NCBI RefSeq assembly: GCF_000717335.1
Contig: NZ_JNYZ01000002.1
Location: forward strand, 1 to 64,000
Source: Amycolatopsis jejuensis
GTDB taxonomy: Bacteria; Actinomycetota; Actinomycetes; Mycobacteriales; Pseudonocardiaceae
Length of the DNA stretch: 64,000 bases
Reading direction: 5' to 3'
Part shown: positions 35,565 through 44,573 of the stretch, piece by piece
Layout of the letters: the number at the start of each line of letters is the position of its first letter
Position numbering within the stretch: position 1 is the stretch's first letter
The notes under the pieces: model-generated
Databases searched by the model: none
What the model saw: the letters and a program-made list of their open reading frames with translations, nothing else
What the model was told of the DNA's origin: nothing
Translations under genes and position numbers: made by a program

Positions 35565-37109
35565 GTGACAGGGATCGACGGCCGCCAGCTTCGTACCACC
35601 GCCGTGCCGGGCAGTGTCACTGTCCGGGATCTCGTCGAGCTCCGGCATCTTCAGGCGACGCTGCTCGCCGGGGAGGCCGGAGCCGACCGCCGGGTGTCCT
35701 GGGCGCACGTCAGCGACGCCTTCGACCCGTGGAACTGGCTCGAACCCGGCGACCTCGTGCTGACCTGCGGCTACATCGTCCCGGAGGAGCCGGCCGCGCA
35801 GGCGCGGTTCGTGGAGCAGCTGGCCGAGGCGGGGCTGAGCGGCCTCGTCATCGGCGAGGACGAGCGCCGTCCGCACCTCTCCGCCGAAATGCTCGCGGCC
35901 GCCGACCGGGTCGGGTTCCCGGTGATCGACGGTGCGCATCCGGTCGCGTTCGCGCAGTACGTGCGGTTCGTCGCCGCCGCGAACGCCCGCGGCGAGGACC
36001 AGTCGTTCACCCAGATCGCCCGGGTCAACGGCGAGGTGATGGCGAGCCTGCGGGAAACGGTCGCGGGGACCGAGTTCGTCGACCGGCTCAGCCGCGTCGT
36101 GCACTGCCGGCTGCACATCGTCGACCCGGACAGGTGGGAGGCGCTGATCCGCGGCGGCGACCTCCCGGGGAAGGCGTGGAAGGCCGCCTACGACGCCGAG
36201 GTCGGCCGCGCTTCCGGCCGTGCGCCGTTCGTGATGAACCTGGTCGTCGGCGACGAGACGGCGCTGACCATGCCGATCCCCAGCGAGCGATCCGCCTGCC
36301 TCGTCGCCTTCCCGCTGGCCGATTCCCGGCCCCGGCTGGCGGTTCTGCAGCAGGTTGCCGCTGCTTGTGCGCTGGAGATCGGCCGCGTCGACACCGCGGT
36401 CGAGCGCTACCGGCGGTCGGGCGCGGGCTTGCTGAACGACGCACTGAATGCCCGGCTCGAACCGGCAGTCCTCAACGCGCTTTTCCACGGCCGCCATCTG
36501 GAAGGCGACCTGCGCGCGCTCGCCATCGACGGCGACCAGGCCGCGGTCGACCGGCTCGCGCGCCGGATGCTCATCCGCGGAATTCCTTTCCTGCTCGGCG
36601 AAATCGGCCAGGTCGCCATTGCGGTGGTCCGCGCCGGTGACCTCCCGCAGGCAGACCTCGAAGAGCGCACCACGCTGGAACAGTGGCGTGCCGGGCTGAG
36701 TGATCCGTTCGCGGGCGCCAGCAACCTCGGCGATGCTGTCCGGCAGGCGAGGTGGGCGCTGGAGACTGTCAGCCCGGACGGCGCGGCGCTCGCGCTCTAC
36801 GGCGACAGCAGCCCGTCCTTCCTCCCGCGCACCCTCGCCGAGTCCAAGATGGCGGCCGACCGCGTGCTGGGTCCGCTCATCGAGTACGACCGGGTGCAGG
36901 GCACCGAGCTGGTCAAGACTCTCGAGGCGTACCTGGAATGCGATCGTTCGCCGAGCCGGGCCAGCGAACTGCTCTTCATCCACACGCAGACCGTCAACTA
37001 CCGGATCACCCGGATCCAGGAGCTGACAGGCCGCTCGATGCGGTCCACCGGCGATGTCAGCGAGCTGTGGTTCGCGCTGCGGGCGCTGGCGCTCTCGCAG
37101 GCCACGTAG
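35565..37109 (+). CDS. PucR-family transcriptional regulator
   Basis: A 514-residue regulator with an N-terminal PucR domain (VRDLVELRHLQATLLAGEAGADRRVSWAHV) and a C-terminal HTH_30 (ELLFIHTQTVNYRITRIQELTGR). GTG 35565 is preferred because it lies close before the conserved domain; a GTG at 35517 is in frame. No clear ribosome site is seen. It precedes the SDR gene and heads the second catabolic cluster, which it probably controls. It is only distantly similar to the PucR protein at 15513. Confidence 0.8.
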   Translation: MTGIDGRQLRTTAVPGSVTVRDLVELRHLQATLLAGEAGADRRVSWAHVSDAFDPWNWLEPGDLVLTCGYIVPEEPAAQARFVEQLAEAGLSGLVIGEDERRPHLSAEMLAAADRVGFPVIDGAHPVAFAQYVRFVAAANARGEDQSFTQIARVNGEVMASLRETVAGTEFVDRLSRVVHCRLHIVDPDRWEALIRGGDLPGKAWKAAYDAEVGRASGRAPFVMNLVVGDETALTMPIPSERSACLVAFPLADSRPRLAVLQQVAAACALEIGRVDTAVERYRRSGAGLLNDALNARLEPAVLNALFHGRHLEGDLRALAIDGDQAAVDRLARRMLIRGIPFLLGEIGQVAIAVVRAGDLPQADLEERTTLEQWRAGLSDPFAGASNLGDAVRQARWALETVSPDGAALALYGDSSPSFLPRTLAESKMAADRVLGPLIEYDRVQGTELVKTLEAYLECDRSPSRASELLFIHTQTVNYRITRIQELTGRSMRSTGDVSELWFALRALALSQAT

Positions 37110-37115
37110 CCTGGT

Positions 37116-37156
37116 TGTGCGCATAATTCGTGACCTCCGGGTCATATCGGCGCACA
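37116..37156. promoter_or_regulatory. Nested inverted repeats upstream of the SDR gene
   Basis: Outer arms TGTGCGC (37116-37122) and GCGCACA (37150-37156) enclose inner arms TGACC (37131-37135) and GGTCA (37140-37144). They lie between the PucR stop and the SDR start at 37195, where an operator for the adjacent regulator would be expected. Confidence 0.5.
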
Positions 37157-37194
37157 GTGGGCAGTGACCGGGCCGGATTGGCAGACTGCGACGG

Positions 37195-37962
37195 ATGACG
37201 ACCCAAGTGAAGAGGGCATTCGACGGCCGCAACGTGATCGTCACGGGGGTGGCGTCCGGTCTCGGGAGCGCGCTCGCGCGGGAGTTCGCCGCGGAGGGTG
37301 CGCAGGTCCTCGGCTGCGATGTGAACGACGAGGCCGGAGAGCCGGTGATGGATGGGATCGGCGTGTACCGGCACACGGACGTCTCCAAGGAGGCCGAGGT
37401 CGAGGCGCTCGTCGACGATGCGGTACAGCGGTTCGGCCGGCTCGACGTCATGGTCAACAACGCCGCGATCCAGGTCGAGCAGGAGCTGGCCGACACGACC
37501 GAGGAACAGCTCGACCGGGTGCTCGCCGTCAACCTGAAAGGCCCGTTCTTCGGGTGCAAGCACGCGATCCGGGTGATGCGCGGCGCGGGTGGCGGTGCGA
37601 TCGTCAACGTCGCGTCTGTGCTCGCCCTCGCCGGAGACCCCATGCTCGCTGCTTACGGTGCGGCGAAAGGCGGGGTAGTCGCGTTGACCAAGTCGGCGGC
37701 GGTGAAGTACGGGCGCGAGAAGATCAGGTGCAACGCCGTGTGTCCGGGCGACATCCAGACCCCGCTGGTCGAGGCGTACTTCGCCGCGGCGGACGACCCG
37801 GCTGCCTTGCGCGCGCAGGCCGAGGGTGAGTATCCGCTCGGCCGGATCGGTCAGCCGCGCGAGATCGCGCGTGCGGTGCTGTTCCTCGCGTCGGACGACG
37901 CCTGCTTCATCACAGGTGAGGCGCTGGTCGTCGACGGCGGACTGCTGGCCGAGTGCTACTGA
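37195..37962 (+). CDS. Short-chain dehydrogenase/reductase
   Basis: A 255-residue classical SDR: NAD(P)-binding TGVASGLG at 17-24, NNA at 88-90, catalytic Ser141, Tyr154 and Lys158 (YGAAK), and the C-terminal FITGEALVVDGG. Asp42 (GCDVND) after the second strand favours NAD over NADP. The stop overlaps the ATG of the mutarotase-like gene. An oxidation of a sugar or sugar-acid hydroxyl is the likely step. Confidence 0.85.
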   Translation: MTTQVKRAFDGRNVIVTGVASGLGSALAREFAAEGAQVLGCDVNDEAGEPVMDGIGVYRHTDVSKEAEVEALVDDAVQRFGRLDVMVNNAAIQVEQELADTTEEQLDRVLAVNLKGPFFGCKHAIRVMRGAGGGAIVNVASVLALAGDPMLAAYGAAKGGVVALTKSAAVKYGREKIRCNAVCPGDIQTPLVEAYFAAADDPAALRAQAEGEYPLGRIGQPREIARAVLFLASDDACFITGEALVVDGGLLAECY

Positions 37963-38945
37963 TGGGCGTCCGTTTCGATCCACACTGGCGCTACCACGGG
38001 CTGGAGTGCCTGCGGGTGGAGAACGAGCACGTGGCGCTCGAGATCCTGCCGGACGTGGGAGCGAAGATCCACCGGATCGTCGACAAGGCCCGCGACCACA
38101 ATGTCCTCTGGCACGCGCCGCGGGTCGCCCCGCATACGGCGCCACTGGGCTCGAACTTCGACGACCACTGGGCAGGCGGCTGGGACGAGGCGTTCCCCGG
38201 TGGCGAGGCCTCGGCGACCCGCTACGGCGACGCGATCCCGTACATGGGCGAGTTGTGGACCCAGCGCGCGGAATGGCACGTCGAAGAGTGCTCGGCCCAG
38301 CGCGTCGTCCTGGTCTTCTCGATCCTGACGCCCATCACCACGGCCCGCTGGCAACGCCGGCTGACGGTGGAGGCGGGGGTTTCGGCGTTCACCGTCGACT
38401 ACCGGATCGAGAACATCGGCTTGCGCCCCTTCGATTTCAACTGGGGTCTGCACCCGGTACAGGCCATCTCCCCGGCCCACCGCTTCGACGTCCCGGCCCG
38501 GCAGGCCGAGGTCGCCGAGGACGGTGGTGGGGTGCTCGGCCGGGTCGGCGATCGCTACCGCTGGCCCCTGTTCGGCGACCGCGACCTGTGCCGCGCCCTC
38601 GGCCCCGAAGCACTCGATTTCACCCTGCACTACCTGACCGAACTCGACGACGGCTGGCTGGCGTGCACGGATACCGCCGCCCGGCGGGGTTTCGGCCTGA
38701 CCTTCGACCGTGAGGTCTTCCCGGTGGTCTGGCTGTGGGCTTCGTACGGCGGATGGCGCGGGGCGTACCACGCGATTGTCGAGCCGTGGACCGGATATCC
38801 GAGCTCGCTGGCCGACGCTACCGCCCTCGGCCGGGCCCGGGTGCTCGCGCCGGGCGAGGCCCTTGAAACGTCGCTCTCGGCGGTCGTCTACGGCGGCGTC
38901 GAATCCGTGTCGAGCCTGCAGGCCGATGGCTCGGTCAGGCCGTGA
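37962..38945 (+). CDS. Aldose 1-epimerase/mutarotase-like protein
   Basis: A 327-residue galactose-mutarotase-fold protein: GAKIHRIVDKARDHNVLW, NFDDHWAGGWDEAFPGGE and DYRIENIGLRPFDFNWGLHP are characteristic of the aldose-epimerase-like group, though classical catalytic His/Glu positions cannot be assigned with confidence. ATG 37962 overlaps the SDR stop (TGATG). It points to a carbohydrate or sugar-acid substrate for the cluster. Confidence 0.75.
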   Translation: MGVRFDPHWRYHGLECLRVENEHVALEILPDVGAKIHRIVDKARDHNVLWHAPRVAPHTAPLGSNFDDHWAGGWDEAFPGGEASATRYGDAIPYMGELWTQRAEWHVEECSAQRVVLVFSILTPITTARWQRRLTVEAGVSAFTVDYRIENIGLRPFDFNWGLHPVQAISPAHRFDVPARQAEVAEDGGGVLGRVGDRYRWPLFGDRDLCRALGPEALDFTLHYLTELDDGWLACTDTAARRGFGLTFDREVFPVVWLWASYGGWRGAYHAIVEPWTGYPSSLADATALGRARVLAPGEALETSLSAVVYGGVESVSSLQADGSVRP

Positions 38946-38969
38946 AACCGCCCCACGAAAGGAGATCTC

Positions 38970-39605
38970 GTGCAACGACTGGGCTTGATCCACACCGTCG
39001 CCAAGCTCGCGCCGACGTTCGCCGAACTCGCCGGTGAACTGCTTCCCGGGGTCGAGACGACCGTCATCGCCGACGAACTCCTCCTCAAACGGACGATCCG
39101 CGACGGTGCGGTCGACGACCTGACCCGTGACCGCCTGCGTGGCCATGTCGCGATGCTCGCCGACTTCGGGGTCGACACTGTGCTCGTGACCTGCTCGTCG
39201 GTGGGCGCCGCGGTGGACGAGATTGCGCCGGAGGCCGGGATTCCGGTCCTGCGGGTCGACCGTGCGATGGCCGAACGCGCCGTCACGCTCGGCTCGACCA
39301 TCGGCGTGCTGGCCACCTTGCCGACGACGCTCGTGCCGACCACCGACCTGGTCGAGGCCGCCGCGCGCGAGTCCGGCCGTGCGGTCGAGGTCGTCTCGCG
39401 GCTCTGCGACGGCGCGTTCGCCGCGCTGGATCGCGGCGACCGCGCGCGCCACGATGCGATCGTCGCCGAGGAACTCGACCGCCTCGCCGCCGAGGTCGAC
39501 GTCGTCGTGCTCGCGCAGGCTTCGATGGCGCAGTTATCGGACGGGACCCGGGTGCTGTCGAGCCCGCGGCTCGCGATGGAGCAGCTTGCTTGTACCGAGC
39601 GATAA
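38970..39605 (+). CDS. Asp/Glu racemase superfamily protein
   Basis: A 211-residue protein with the first catalytic Cys in place (Cys75, VTCSSVGA) but the second site reading VVLAQASMAQL, where Ala184 stands at the expected Cys. A one-cysteine arrangement suggests a racemase variant, isomerase or decarboxylase. GTG 38970 has AAAGGAGA upstream. It follows the mutarotase-like gene by 24 bases in the same operon. Confidence 0.75.
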   Translation: MQRLGLIHTVAKLAPTFAELAGELLPGVETTVIADELLLKRTIRDGAVDDLTRDRLRGHVAMLADFGVDTVLVTCSSVGAAVDEIAPEAGIPVLRVDRAMAERAVTLGSTIGVLATLPTTLVPTTDLVEAAARESGRAVEVVSRLCDGAFAALDRGDRARHDAIVAEELDRLAAEVDVVVLAQASMAQLSDGTRVLSSPRLAMEQLACTER

Positions 39606-39663
39606 GCGCCCGGCCCGGATTGGTGCCGGGCACTACTGGTGAAGGGCAGGGGAGTCCTTGAGC

Positions 39664-40254
39664 ATGATGGACGTGGAACTCGACTGGAAGCCGCGAATCG
39701 TCGGAATGGGCGGCACGACCCGTCCGGGCTCGTCGTCGGAGCGGGCGCTGCGCGCTGCGCTGGACCTGGCCGAGCGCGCCGGAGCGGAGACCCATCTGCT
39801 GGCGGCCGGCGACCTCGAACTGCCGGTGTACGCGCCCGAACGCGGGGCGCTCGATCCGCGGGCCGCGCGTCTGGTGGACCTCGTCCGGCGGGCGGACGGG
39901 GTGATCGTGGCCAGCCCGGGGTTCCACGGCGGGCCGTCGGGCCTGCTCAAGAACGCGCTGGACCATCTGGAGGAGCTGCGCGAGGACGAACGCCCGTACC
40001 TCGACGGCCGCGCGATCGGCTGCATCGTGTGCGCAGCGGGTTGGCAGGCGACGGCGACCACGCTCGCGGCTTTGCGGTCCACCGCGCACGCGCTGCGCGG
40101 CTGGCCGACCCCGCTCGGCGTCACGATCAACTCGACCCCGGGCGGCGAGGTGGATCCGATCGCCGCCGCTGCGCCGCAGATCGGCGTGCTCGTCGACCAG
40201 GTCGTCGGATTCGCCCGCTGGCAGCGAGCAGCCGAGCTGGAGCACGCCTCGTGA
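39664..40254 (+). CDS. NADPH-dependent FMN reductase-like flavoprotein
   Basis: A 196-residue flavodoxin-fold protein: IVGMGGTTRPGSSSERAL is the phosphate-binding loop and ASPGFHGGPSGLLKNALDHL the standard flavin-binding turn. AGGGGAG stands nine bases before ATG 39664 (a TTG two codons earlier is in frame). It could supply reduced flavin to the LLM enzyme encoded on the opposite strand at 43243. The stop overlaps the next GTG (GTGA). Confidence 0.82.
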   Translation: MMDVELDWKPRIVGMGGTTRPGSSSERALRAALDLAERAGAETHLLAAGDLELPVYAPERGALDPRAARLVDLVRRADGVIVASPGFHGGPSGLLKNALDHLEELREDERPYLDGRAIGCIVCAAGWQATATTLAALRSTAHALRGWPTPLGVTINSTPGGEVDPIAAAAPQIGVLVDQVVGFARWQRAAELEHAS

Positions 40255-41093
40255 CCTCGACCGGCATCCCTGCGTCGGTGATCGGACCGGGGCTGCGCAC
40301 TGTGGTCGAAGGATTGCAGCACCCCGAAGGCGTGTGTTGGTCCCCCGCTGAGCAGATGCTGTACGCAGGCGGCGAGGGCGGCCAGCTCTACCGGTTCGGT
40401 CTCGAAGGCGGCACCTTCGAGACGGTCTGCACAGTGCCCGGGGGCTCGATGCTCGGCCTCGCCCTCGACGGTGCTGGTGCGGCGTACGTCTGCGACGTCG
40501 GGAACGGCTGTATCCAGAAAATCGCACCAGACGGTCACATCAGGCAGTACGGCGCTGCGATCGGGTACCCGAATTACCCGGTCTTCGACGGCGACGGGCG
40601 GCTGTGGGTCTCGGACTCGGGGGAGTGGGACCGGGCCACCGGTGGGATTGTGCGGATCGACCCCGACGGTGCGACCGAGCGGGTAATCGACGGGCTGCAC
40701 TTCGCGAACGGCGTTGCGCTGCAAGGAGATTGGCTGTACATCGTCGAGTCGACGTGGCCGCGGATCGTGCGGGTTCCGCTCTCCGGCGGCGAGCCGGAGC
40801 CGGTCGTCACCCTCGACCGGGTGGTGCCGGACGGGCTTGCGTTCGATGCCGACGGCGGCCTGTGGATCGGCTGCTGGCAGCCCAACCGGGTGTACCGGCT
40901 CGCTCCGGACGGCACGCTCGGCATCGTCGTCGACGACTGGTCGGGGGTCTACGCCCCGACGCCGACGAACCTGGCTTTCGCCGGGCCCGAACTCGACCTC
41001 CTGGCGCTCGCCTCGCTGGGCACGCTGGCCGTGAATGCTTGTGCGCCCGGGGTCCGCGGGGCGCCGCTGAACTTGCCCGCCGGCCTGGACTGA
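40251..41093 (+). CDS. SMP-30/gluconolactonase-like beta-propeller
   Basis: A 280-residue six-bladed propeller of the SMP-30/lactonase group: LQHPEGVCWSP in the first blade, FDGDGRLWVSDSG, LHFANGVAL and VVPDGLAFDADGGLWIGCW in later blades supply the Glu, Asn and Asp metal-site residues. It hydrolyses lactones such as aldonolactones. GTG 40251 overlaps the FMN-reductase stop. After a sugar dehydrogenase and a mutarotase, lactone opening to a sugar acid is the logical step. Confidence 0.83.
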   Translation: MTSTGIPASVIGPGLRTVVEGLQHPEGVCWSPAEQMLYAGGEGGQLYRFGLEGGTFETVCTVPGGSMLGLALDGAGAAYVCDVGNGCIQKIAPDGHIRQYGAAIGYPNYPVFDGDGRLWVSDSGEWDRATGGIVRIDPDGATERVIDGLHFANGVALQGDWLYIVESTWPRIVRVPLSGGEPEPVVTLDRVVPDGLAFDADGGLWIGCWQPNRVYRLAPDGTLGIVVDDWSGVYAPTPTNLAFAGPELDLLALASLGTLAVNACAPGVRGAPLNLPAGLD

Positions 41094-41105
41094 AAGGACT
41101 TGCAG

Positions 41106-42425
41106 ATGAACGGGGACACCTACGACGTGCTGGTGCTCGGCGCCGGTTTCGCAGGGCTGACGGCCGCGCGTGACCTCGCGGCGGACGGCAAGCGGGTGCT
41201 GATCGTCGAGGCGCGGGACCGGATCGGCGGACGCGCCTGGTACCGGCCCTTCGCCGACACCGGTTTCTCCATCGAGCTGGGCGGCAACTGGGTCGATCCG
41301 GACGGCAACACGGAACTCATGGCGGAGGCCGAGCGCTACGGCGTGGCGCTGTCGCAGAGCCCGCATCCGGAGCACCACGTCTCCCTGCTCGACGGGATCC
41401 TCCGCCACGCCGCCTGCCCGATCACCGACGACGACCGGGCCGCACTCGACCAGCTGGTCAAGGAAGTTCTCGTCCAGGTGGAGCGGATCGACCCGGAATT
41501 GCCGTTGGACCAGCAGGACGTCGCCGACCTCGACGTGCCACTTCACGACTACCTCGACCGGTTCGGCCTGTCCACGCCGCTCCGCGGGCTCATCGGCGGA
41601 TGGATCCGGGAGAACACCGGCTGCGCCGAGGCACAGATCTCCGCGCTGCACCTGATGTCGTGGATCCCGAACCTGAACGGCGACGTCCTCGCGCTCGGGC
41701 ACACCCCGACGCACCGCTTCGCCGCCGGAACGATCGATCTATTGCAACGGATGCTGGACGATTCCGGCGCCGAGCTGCGGCTTTCGTCGCCGGTGGCGGC
41801 GGTGACGCAGTCGGCCGACCACGTCGAGGTGCGCACACACAACGGCGAGGTACTTCGTGCGCGTGGCGCGGTGATCGCTCTGCCGCTGAACTGCTTGACC
41901 GACATCGCATTCGAGCCCGCGCTGTCCCCGGAGAAGGCCGCGGGTGCGGCGATCGGGCAGTCCGGCGCTGCCAAGAAGTTGTGGGCGCTGGTCACCGATC
42001 TGCCGCCGAAGGTGCTCGGGGTCGGCTGCCACGAGGCGCCGATCGACGTCTTCTTCACCGACTACCCGGCCGCCGAGACCGGCCTCGGCGGCGACCTCGT
42101 CGTCGGCTTCTCGACGCAGGAACGCCCGCTCGACATCCTGGACCGCGAGGACCTGGAAGCGGCGCTGCGGCGGTACCTCCCGGAGGCGAGTGTCCTGAAG
42201 GTCGACGGCCACGACTGGCTCGCCGACCCGTATGCCAAGGGAACATGGTGCGCGGCGCCCGCCGGTCTGCTGTCGAAGTACGCCTCCGCGCTGGAGGCCA
42301 CCGAGGGCCGTCTCGTCTTCGCCGGGTCCGACATCGCCCACGCGTTCCGCGGATGGATGGAAGGCGCGGTCCGCACCGGCGCCATCGCCGCGACCCGGCT
42401 GTCGGCCATCCTCGCCGAGCGCTGA
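41106..42425 (+). CDS. FAD-dependent amine oxidase (flavin monoamine oxidase type)
   Basis: A 439-residue protein with the dinucleotide-binding motif GAGFAG (12-17), VEARDRIGGRAW and the C-terminal GRLVFAGSDIAHAFRGWMEGAVRTG, all typical of flavin amine oxidases that turn an amine into an imine/aldehyde with release of peroxide. ATG 41106 has GAAAGGA eight bases upstream. It brings a nitrogen-removing step into an otherwise sugar-acid-like gene set. Confidence 0.85.
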   Translation: MNGDTYDVLVLGAGFAGLTAARDLAADGKRVLIVEARDRIGGRAWYRPFADTGFSIELGGNWVDPDGNTELMAEAERYGVALSQSPHPEHHVSLLDGILRHAACPITDDDRAALDQLVKEVLVQVERIDPELPLDQQDVADLDVPLHDYLDRFGLSTPLRGLIGGWIRENTGCAEAQISALHLMSWIPNLNGDVLALGHTPTHRFAAGTIDLLQRMLDDSGAELRLSSPVAAVTQSADHVEVRTHNGEVLRARGAVIALPLNCLTDIAFEPALSPEKAAGAAIGQSGAAKKLWALVTDLPPKVLGVGCHEAPIDVFFTDYPAAETGLGGDLVVGFSTQERPLDILDREDLEAALRRYLPEASVLKVDGHDWLADPYAKGTWCAAPAGLLSKYASALEATEGRLVFAGSDIAHAFRGWMEGAVRTGAIAATRLSAILAER

Positions 42426-42426
42426 G

Positions 42427-42452
42427 AAACCCCACTACGAAACCCCACTACG
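42427..42452 (+). repeat. Perfect 13-bp tandem duplication
   Basis: AAACCCCACTACG occurs twice in succession between the amine-oxidase stop and the AAAGGAAA ribosome site of the next gene. It lengthens the spacer only and looks like a recent slippage event. Confidence 0.8.
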
Positions 42453-42466
42453 AAAGGAAATTCCCG

Positions 42467-42829
42467 GTGAGCCTTGCTCGCGACCTCCAGGCGTCCGCTT
42501 GGGACGCCGAATGCCGCCACGACCTCGACGGCCTGCTGAGCCACTTCCTCCCCGACGCCACGTTCCACGCGTCCGGCCAGCCTGCCAATCAGGGCCACGC
42601 CGCGATCCGGCGGCTGACCGAGGACTTCTACCGGTCGTTCCCCGAACTCGAGGTCGACATCCTGGGCGAATGGGGCGACGGTGACACGAGGGCGGTCATC
42701 GAGTTCCGCGCGCGCCTGAAGGATCCGCAGGGCAACCGTTTTGCGTTGCAGGGCGTGAATGTCGTCGAGATCGAGGACGGGAAGTTCAAGACGGTGCGCT
42801 CCTACGAGGAAGCGCCGATGCCCGACTGA
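42467..42829 (+). CDS. SnoaL-like polyketide-cyclase-fold protein
   Basis: A 120-residue NTF2/SnoaL-fold protein: HDLDGLLSHFLPDATFHASG, a helix with IRRLTEDFYRSFPELEVDI and the closing strand NVVEIEDGKFKTVRSYEE. GTG 42467 is preceded by AAAGGAAA. It ends the plus-strand operon that begins with the SDR gene. Hydration, isomerisation or binding are possible roles. Confidence 0.78.
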   Translation: MSLARDLQASAWDAECRHDLDGLLSHFLPDATFHASGQPANQGHAAIRRLTEDFYRSFPELEVDILGEWGDGDTRAVIEFRARLKDPQGNRFALQGVNVVEIEDGKFKTVRSYEEAPMPD

Positions 42830-42845
42830 GGCCGGTGCCGAACCC

Positions 42846-42875
42846 AGGGTGGCGTCCGTTTCCGGACGCCACCCT
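42846..42875. terminator. Bidirectional hairpin between convergent genes
   Basis: A perfect 13-bp stem, AGGGTGGCGTCCG and its complement, with a four-base loop lies between the stop of the SnoaL-like gene (plus) and the stop of the cupin gene (minus). There is no long T-run on either side. Confidence 0.75.
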
Positions 42876-42886
42876 CTCTGTCGTTG

Positions 42887-43246
42887 CTACTGGTCGCGCG
42901 CCGTGGTCCAGATCGTGTAGACCTTGCGCACCGTCTCGCGGATGTCCCAGGTCCCGCGCCAGCCGTCCGGGGCGACCAGTACGACGCCCGGGCCGATGTC
43001 GTGGACCTGGCCGTCGTCGGTGGTGATCGTGCCTGCCCCGGCGAGGAAGTACATCAGCTCCGTATCGCCGTTGCGGGCGGAGGCGAATCTCCCCGGAGTG
43101 CACTCCCATACGCCGCTGCGCCCGCCGGAATCCTTGTGCAGCACGCGAAACGCCTCGACCGGGGCCCCGGCGAGTGCCGGGGTCCGCGGGCCGAGGACGG
43201 TCAGCTCCAGAGTCTCGGGGTGGGCGTCGGAGACGATCTCGGTCAT
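42887..43246 (-). CDS. Cupin-domain protein (ureidoglycine-aminohydrolase-like fold)
   Basis: A 119-residue single cupin: GVWECTPGRFASARNGDTELMYFLAGAGTITTDDG and the second motif ending PDGWRGTWDIRETVRKVYTIW resemble the DUF861 cupins of ureidoglycine aminohydrolase type. The metal ligands are poorly kept (few His in motif 1). Its ATG overlaps the LLM stop by four bases. Confidence 0.75.
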   Translation of the reverse strand: MTEIVSDAHPETLELTVLGPRTPALAGAPVEAFRVLHKDSGGRSGVWECTPGRFASARNGDTELMYFLAGAGTITTDDGQVHDIGPGVVLVAPDGWRGTWDIRETVRKVYTIWTTARDQ

Positions 43247-44367
43247 GCGGTGGCCACCGCGCGGGCGCCCAGCTTGGCGATCCGCGGGCCGACCTCGCGG
43301 CCGAGGAGCTCGAGGTGCCGCCGGTAGGGCTCGGGGTCGCGGCTGAAGTCGAAGGTGAACGACAGGATCGCGCCGATGCCACCGAGATCCTCGTCGAACT
43401 GCGCGATCTTCTCGACGACCGTGTCGGGCGAACCGACGAGGAAGAAGTGATCGACCATCCACTCCAGCGTCAGCTCGTCGATGGTCATGCCGGGCTCCAG
43501 GAGCAGCTCGCCGAGCGCGTACGGCTTGCCGCCGCGGTCGCGGACGACGCGGAACGTCGGCAGCACGAGCTCGTCCCAGGTCCGCCCGGCCGGGCCCTCG
43601 AGGAACAACCGGCGGGCCTCCTCGTCGGTGTCGGCGACGAAGACGTCACGCATGACGCGCCAGTTCGCCCGGTCGGGGGTGTGGCCGGCCCCGACCGCAG
43701 CCTCGGAGTAGGTCTCCCACTGCTGACGCAGCGCCGCCACGGCGACCTGCTGGCTCATCGGCGAGAAACCGCGCCGGGCGGCGTCGGCGAACGTGGGCGA
43801 GGTGGGCTGGACACCGGTCATCACGACCTCGGGCCGGGGCCGCTGGAACGGCTTGAGGTGCGGCCCGTTCCACTGGTCGGAGTGCGCGGGCATGTCCACG
43901 GTCCAGAACTCGCCCTCGATGCGGAACGGTCCCGGCCGGGTCCAGACGGCCTCGATGATGTCGATGGCCTCGTCCATCATCTTCGCGTTGTCCTGCCCGG
44001 TGCCGAAGAGCTGGCCGTCGGTCGGGAACGAGCCGGGGGCGAAGCCCGCGATGTAACGCCCGCCCGTCATGTGGTCGAGGTACATCAGCCGGTCGGCGAG
44101 GGCGACCGGGTGGTGGTAGGGCAGCAGGTGGGCCGCGGCGCCGAGCCGGATCCGCCGGGTCTCGCGGGAGGCCGCGGCGATCATCAGGTCGGGAGCGGGG
44201 CTCGGTTCGTGCCCGATCGTGTGGTGCTCGGCGAAGAAGAGCTCGTCGAGGCCGTATTCGTCGGCCCATCGCGCGACCTGGAGGTCCCACTCGATCACCT
44301 CCTGCAGCGAGCGCCGTCCGGCGACGTATTCCTGGGCATACGGTGGGCTGAAGAGTCCGAGATCCAT
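43243..44367 (-). CDS. LLM-class flavin-dependent monooxygenase
   Basis: A 374-residue luciferase-fold protein: FFAEHHTIGHEPSPAPDLMIAAAS, GAAAHLLPYHHPVALADRL and GRYIAGFAPGSFPTD belong to the alkanal/limonene-monooxygenase-like group. It needs reduced FMN, which the FMN reductase at 39664 could provide. ATG 44367 is chosen as closest to the conserved start; the ribosome site is weak. It is divergent from the SDR-OtnK-OtnC operon. Confidence 0.82.
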   Translation of the reverse strand: MDLGLFSPPYAQEYVAGRRSLQEVIEWDLQVARWADEYGLDELFFAEHHTIGHEPSPAPDLMIAAASRETRRIRLGAAAHLLPYHHPVALADRLMYLDHMTGGRYIAGFAPGSFPTDGQLFGTGQDNAKMMDEAIDIIEAVWTRPGPFRIEGEFWTVDMPAHSDQWNGPHLKPFQRPRPEVVMTGVQPTSPTFADAARRGFSPMSQQVAVAALRQQWETYSEAAVGAGHTPDRANWRVMRDVFVADTDEEARRLFLEGPAGRTWDELVLPTFRVVRDRGGKPYALGELLLEPGMTIDELTLEWMVDHFFLVGSPDTVVEKIAQFDEDLGGIGAILSFTFDFSRDPEPYRRHLELLGREVGPRIAKLGARAVATA

Positions 44368-44433
44368 GGCTTCGTTCGATTCCTTTGAATGATCCGGCGA
44401 TTCCTCCCCCAAGGTCGGGCAGAGCGCGTCTCC

Positions 44434-44445
44434 CGGCAATTGCCG
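44434..44445. promoter_or_regulatory. Palindrome in divergent promoter region
   Basis: CGGCAATTGCCG is a perfect 12-bp palindrome in the 206-bp space between the divergent LLM and SDR genes. Three GG(C/T)TCAA words follow at 44449, 44500 and 44519. A shared operator for both directions is plausible. Confidence 0.45.
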
Positions 44446-44573
44446 CCGGGCTCAAACAACCGGCCTCGGGTTGTCGATGGACACAAGCGCCTGGATTCCG
44501 GCTCAAGCCGCCGTCCCCGGTTCAAATCGGCATACAGTGGCGTGCCGCCGGGCGGGCCGGAATGCTCTCCGCC

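Noticed and set aside
33252..37643. 1463-codon antisense open frame across the propeller and PucR genes
   Set aside because: The sense strand has well-defined families; the antisense translation is low-complexity.
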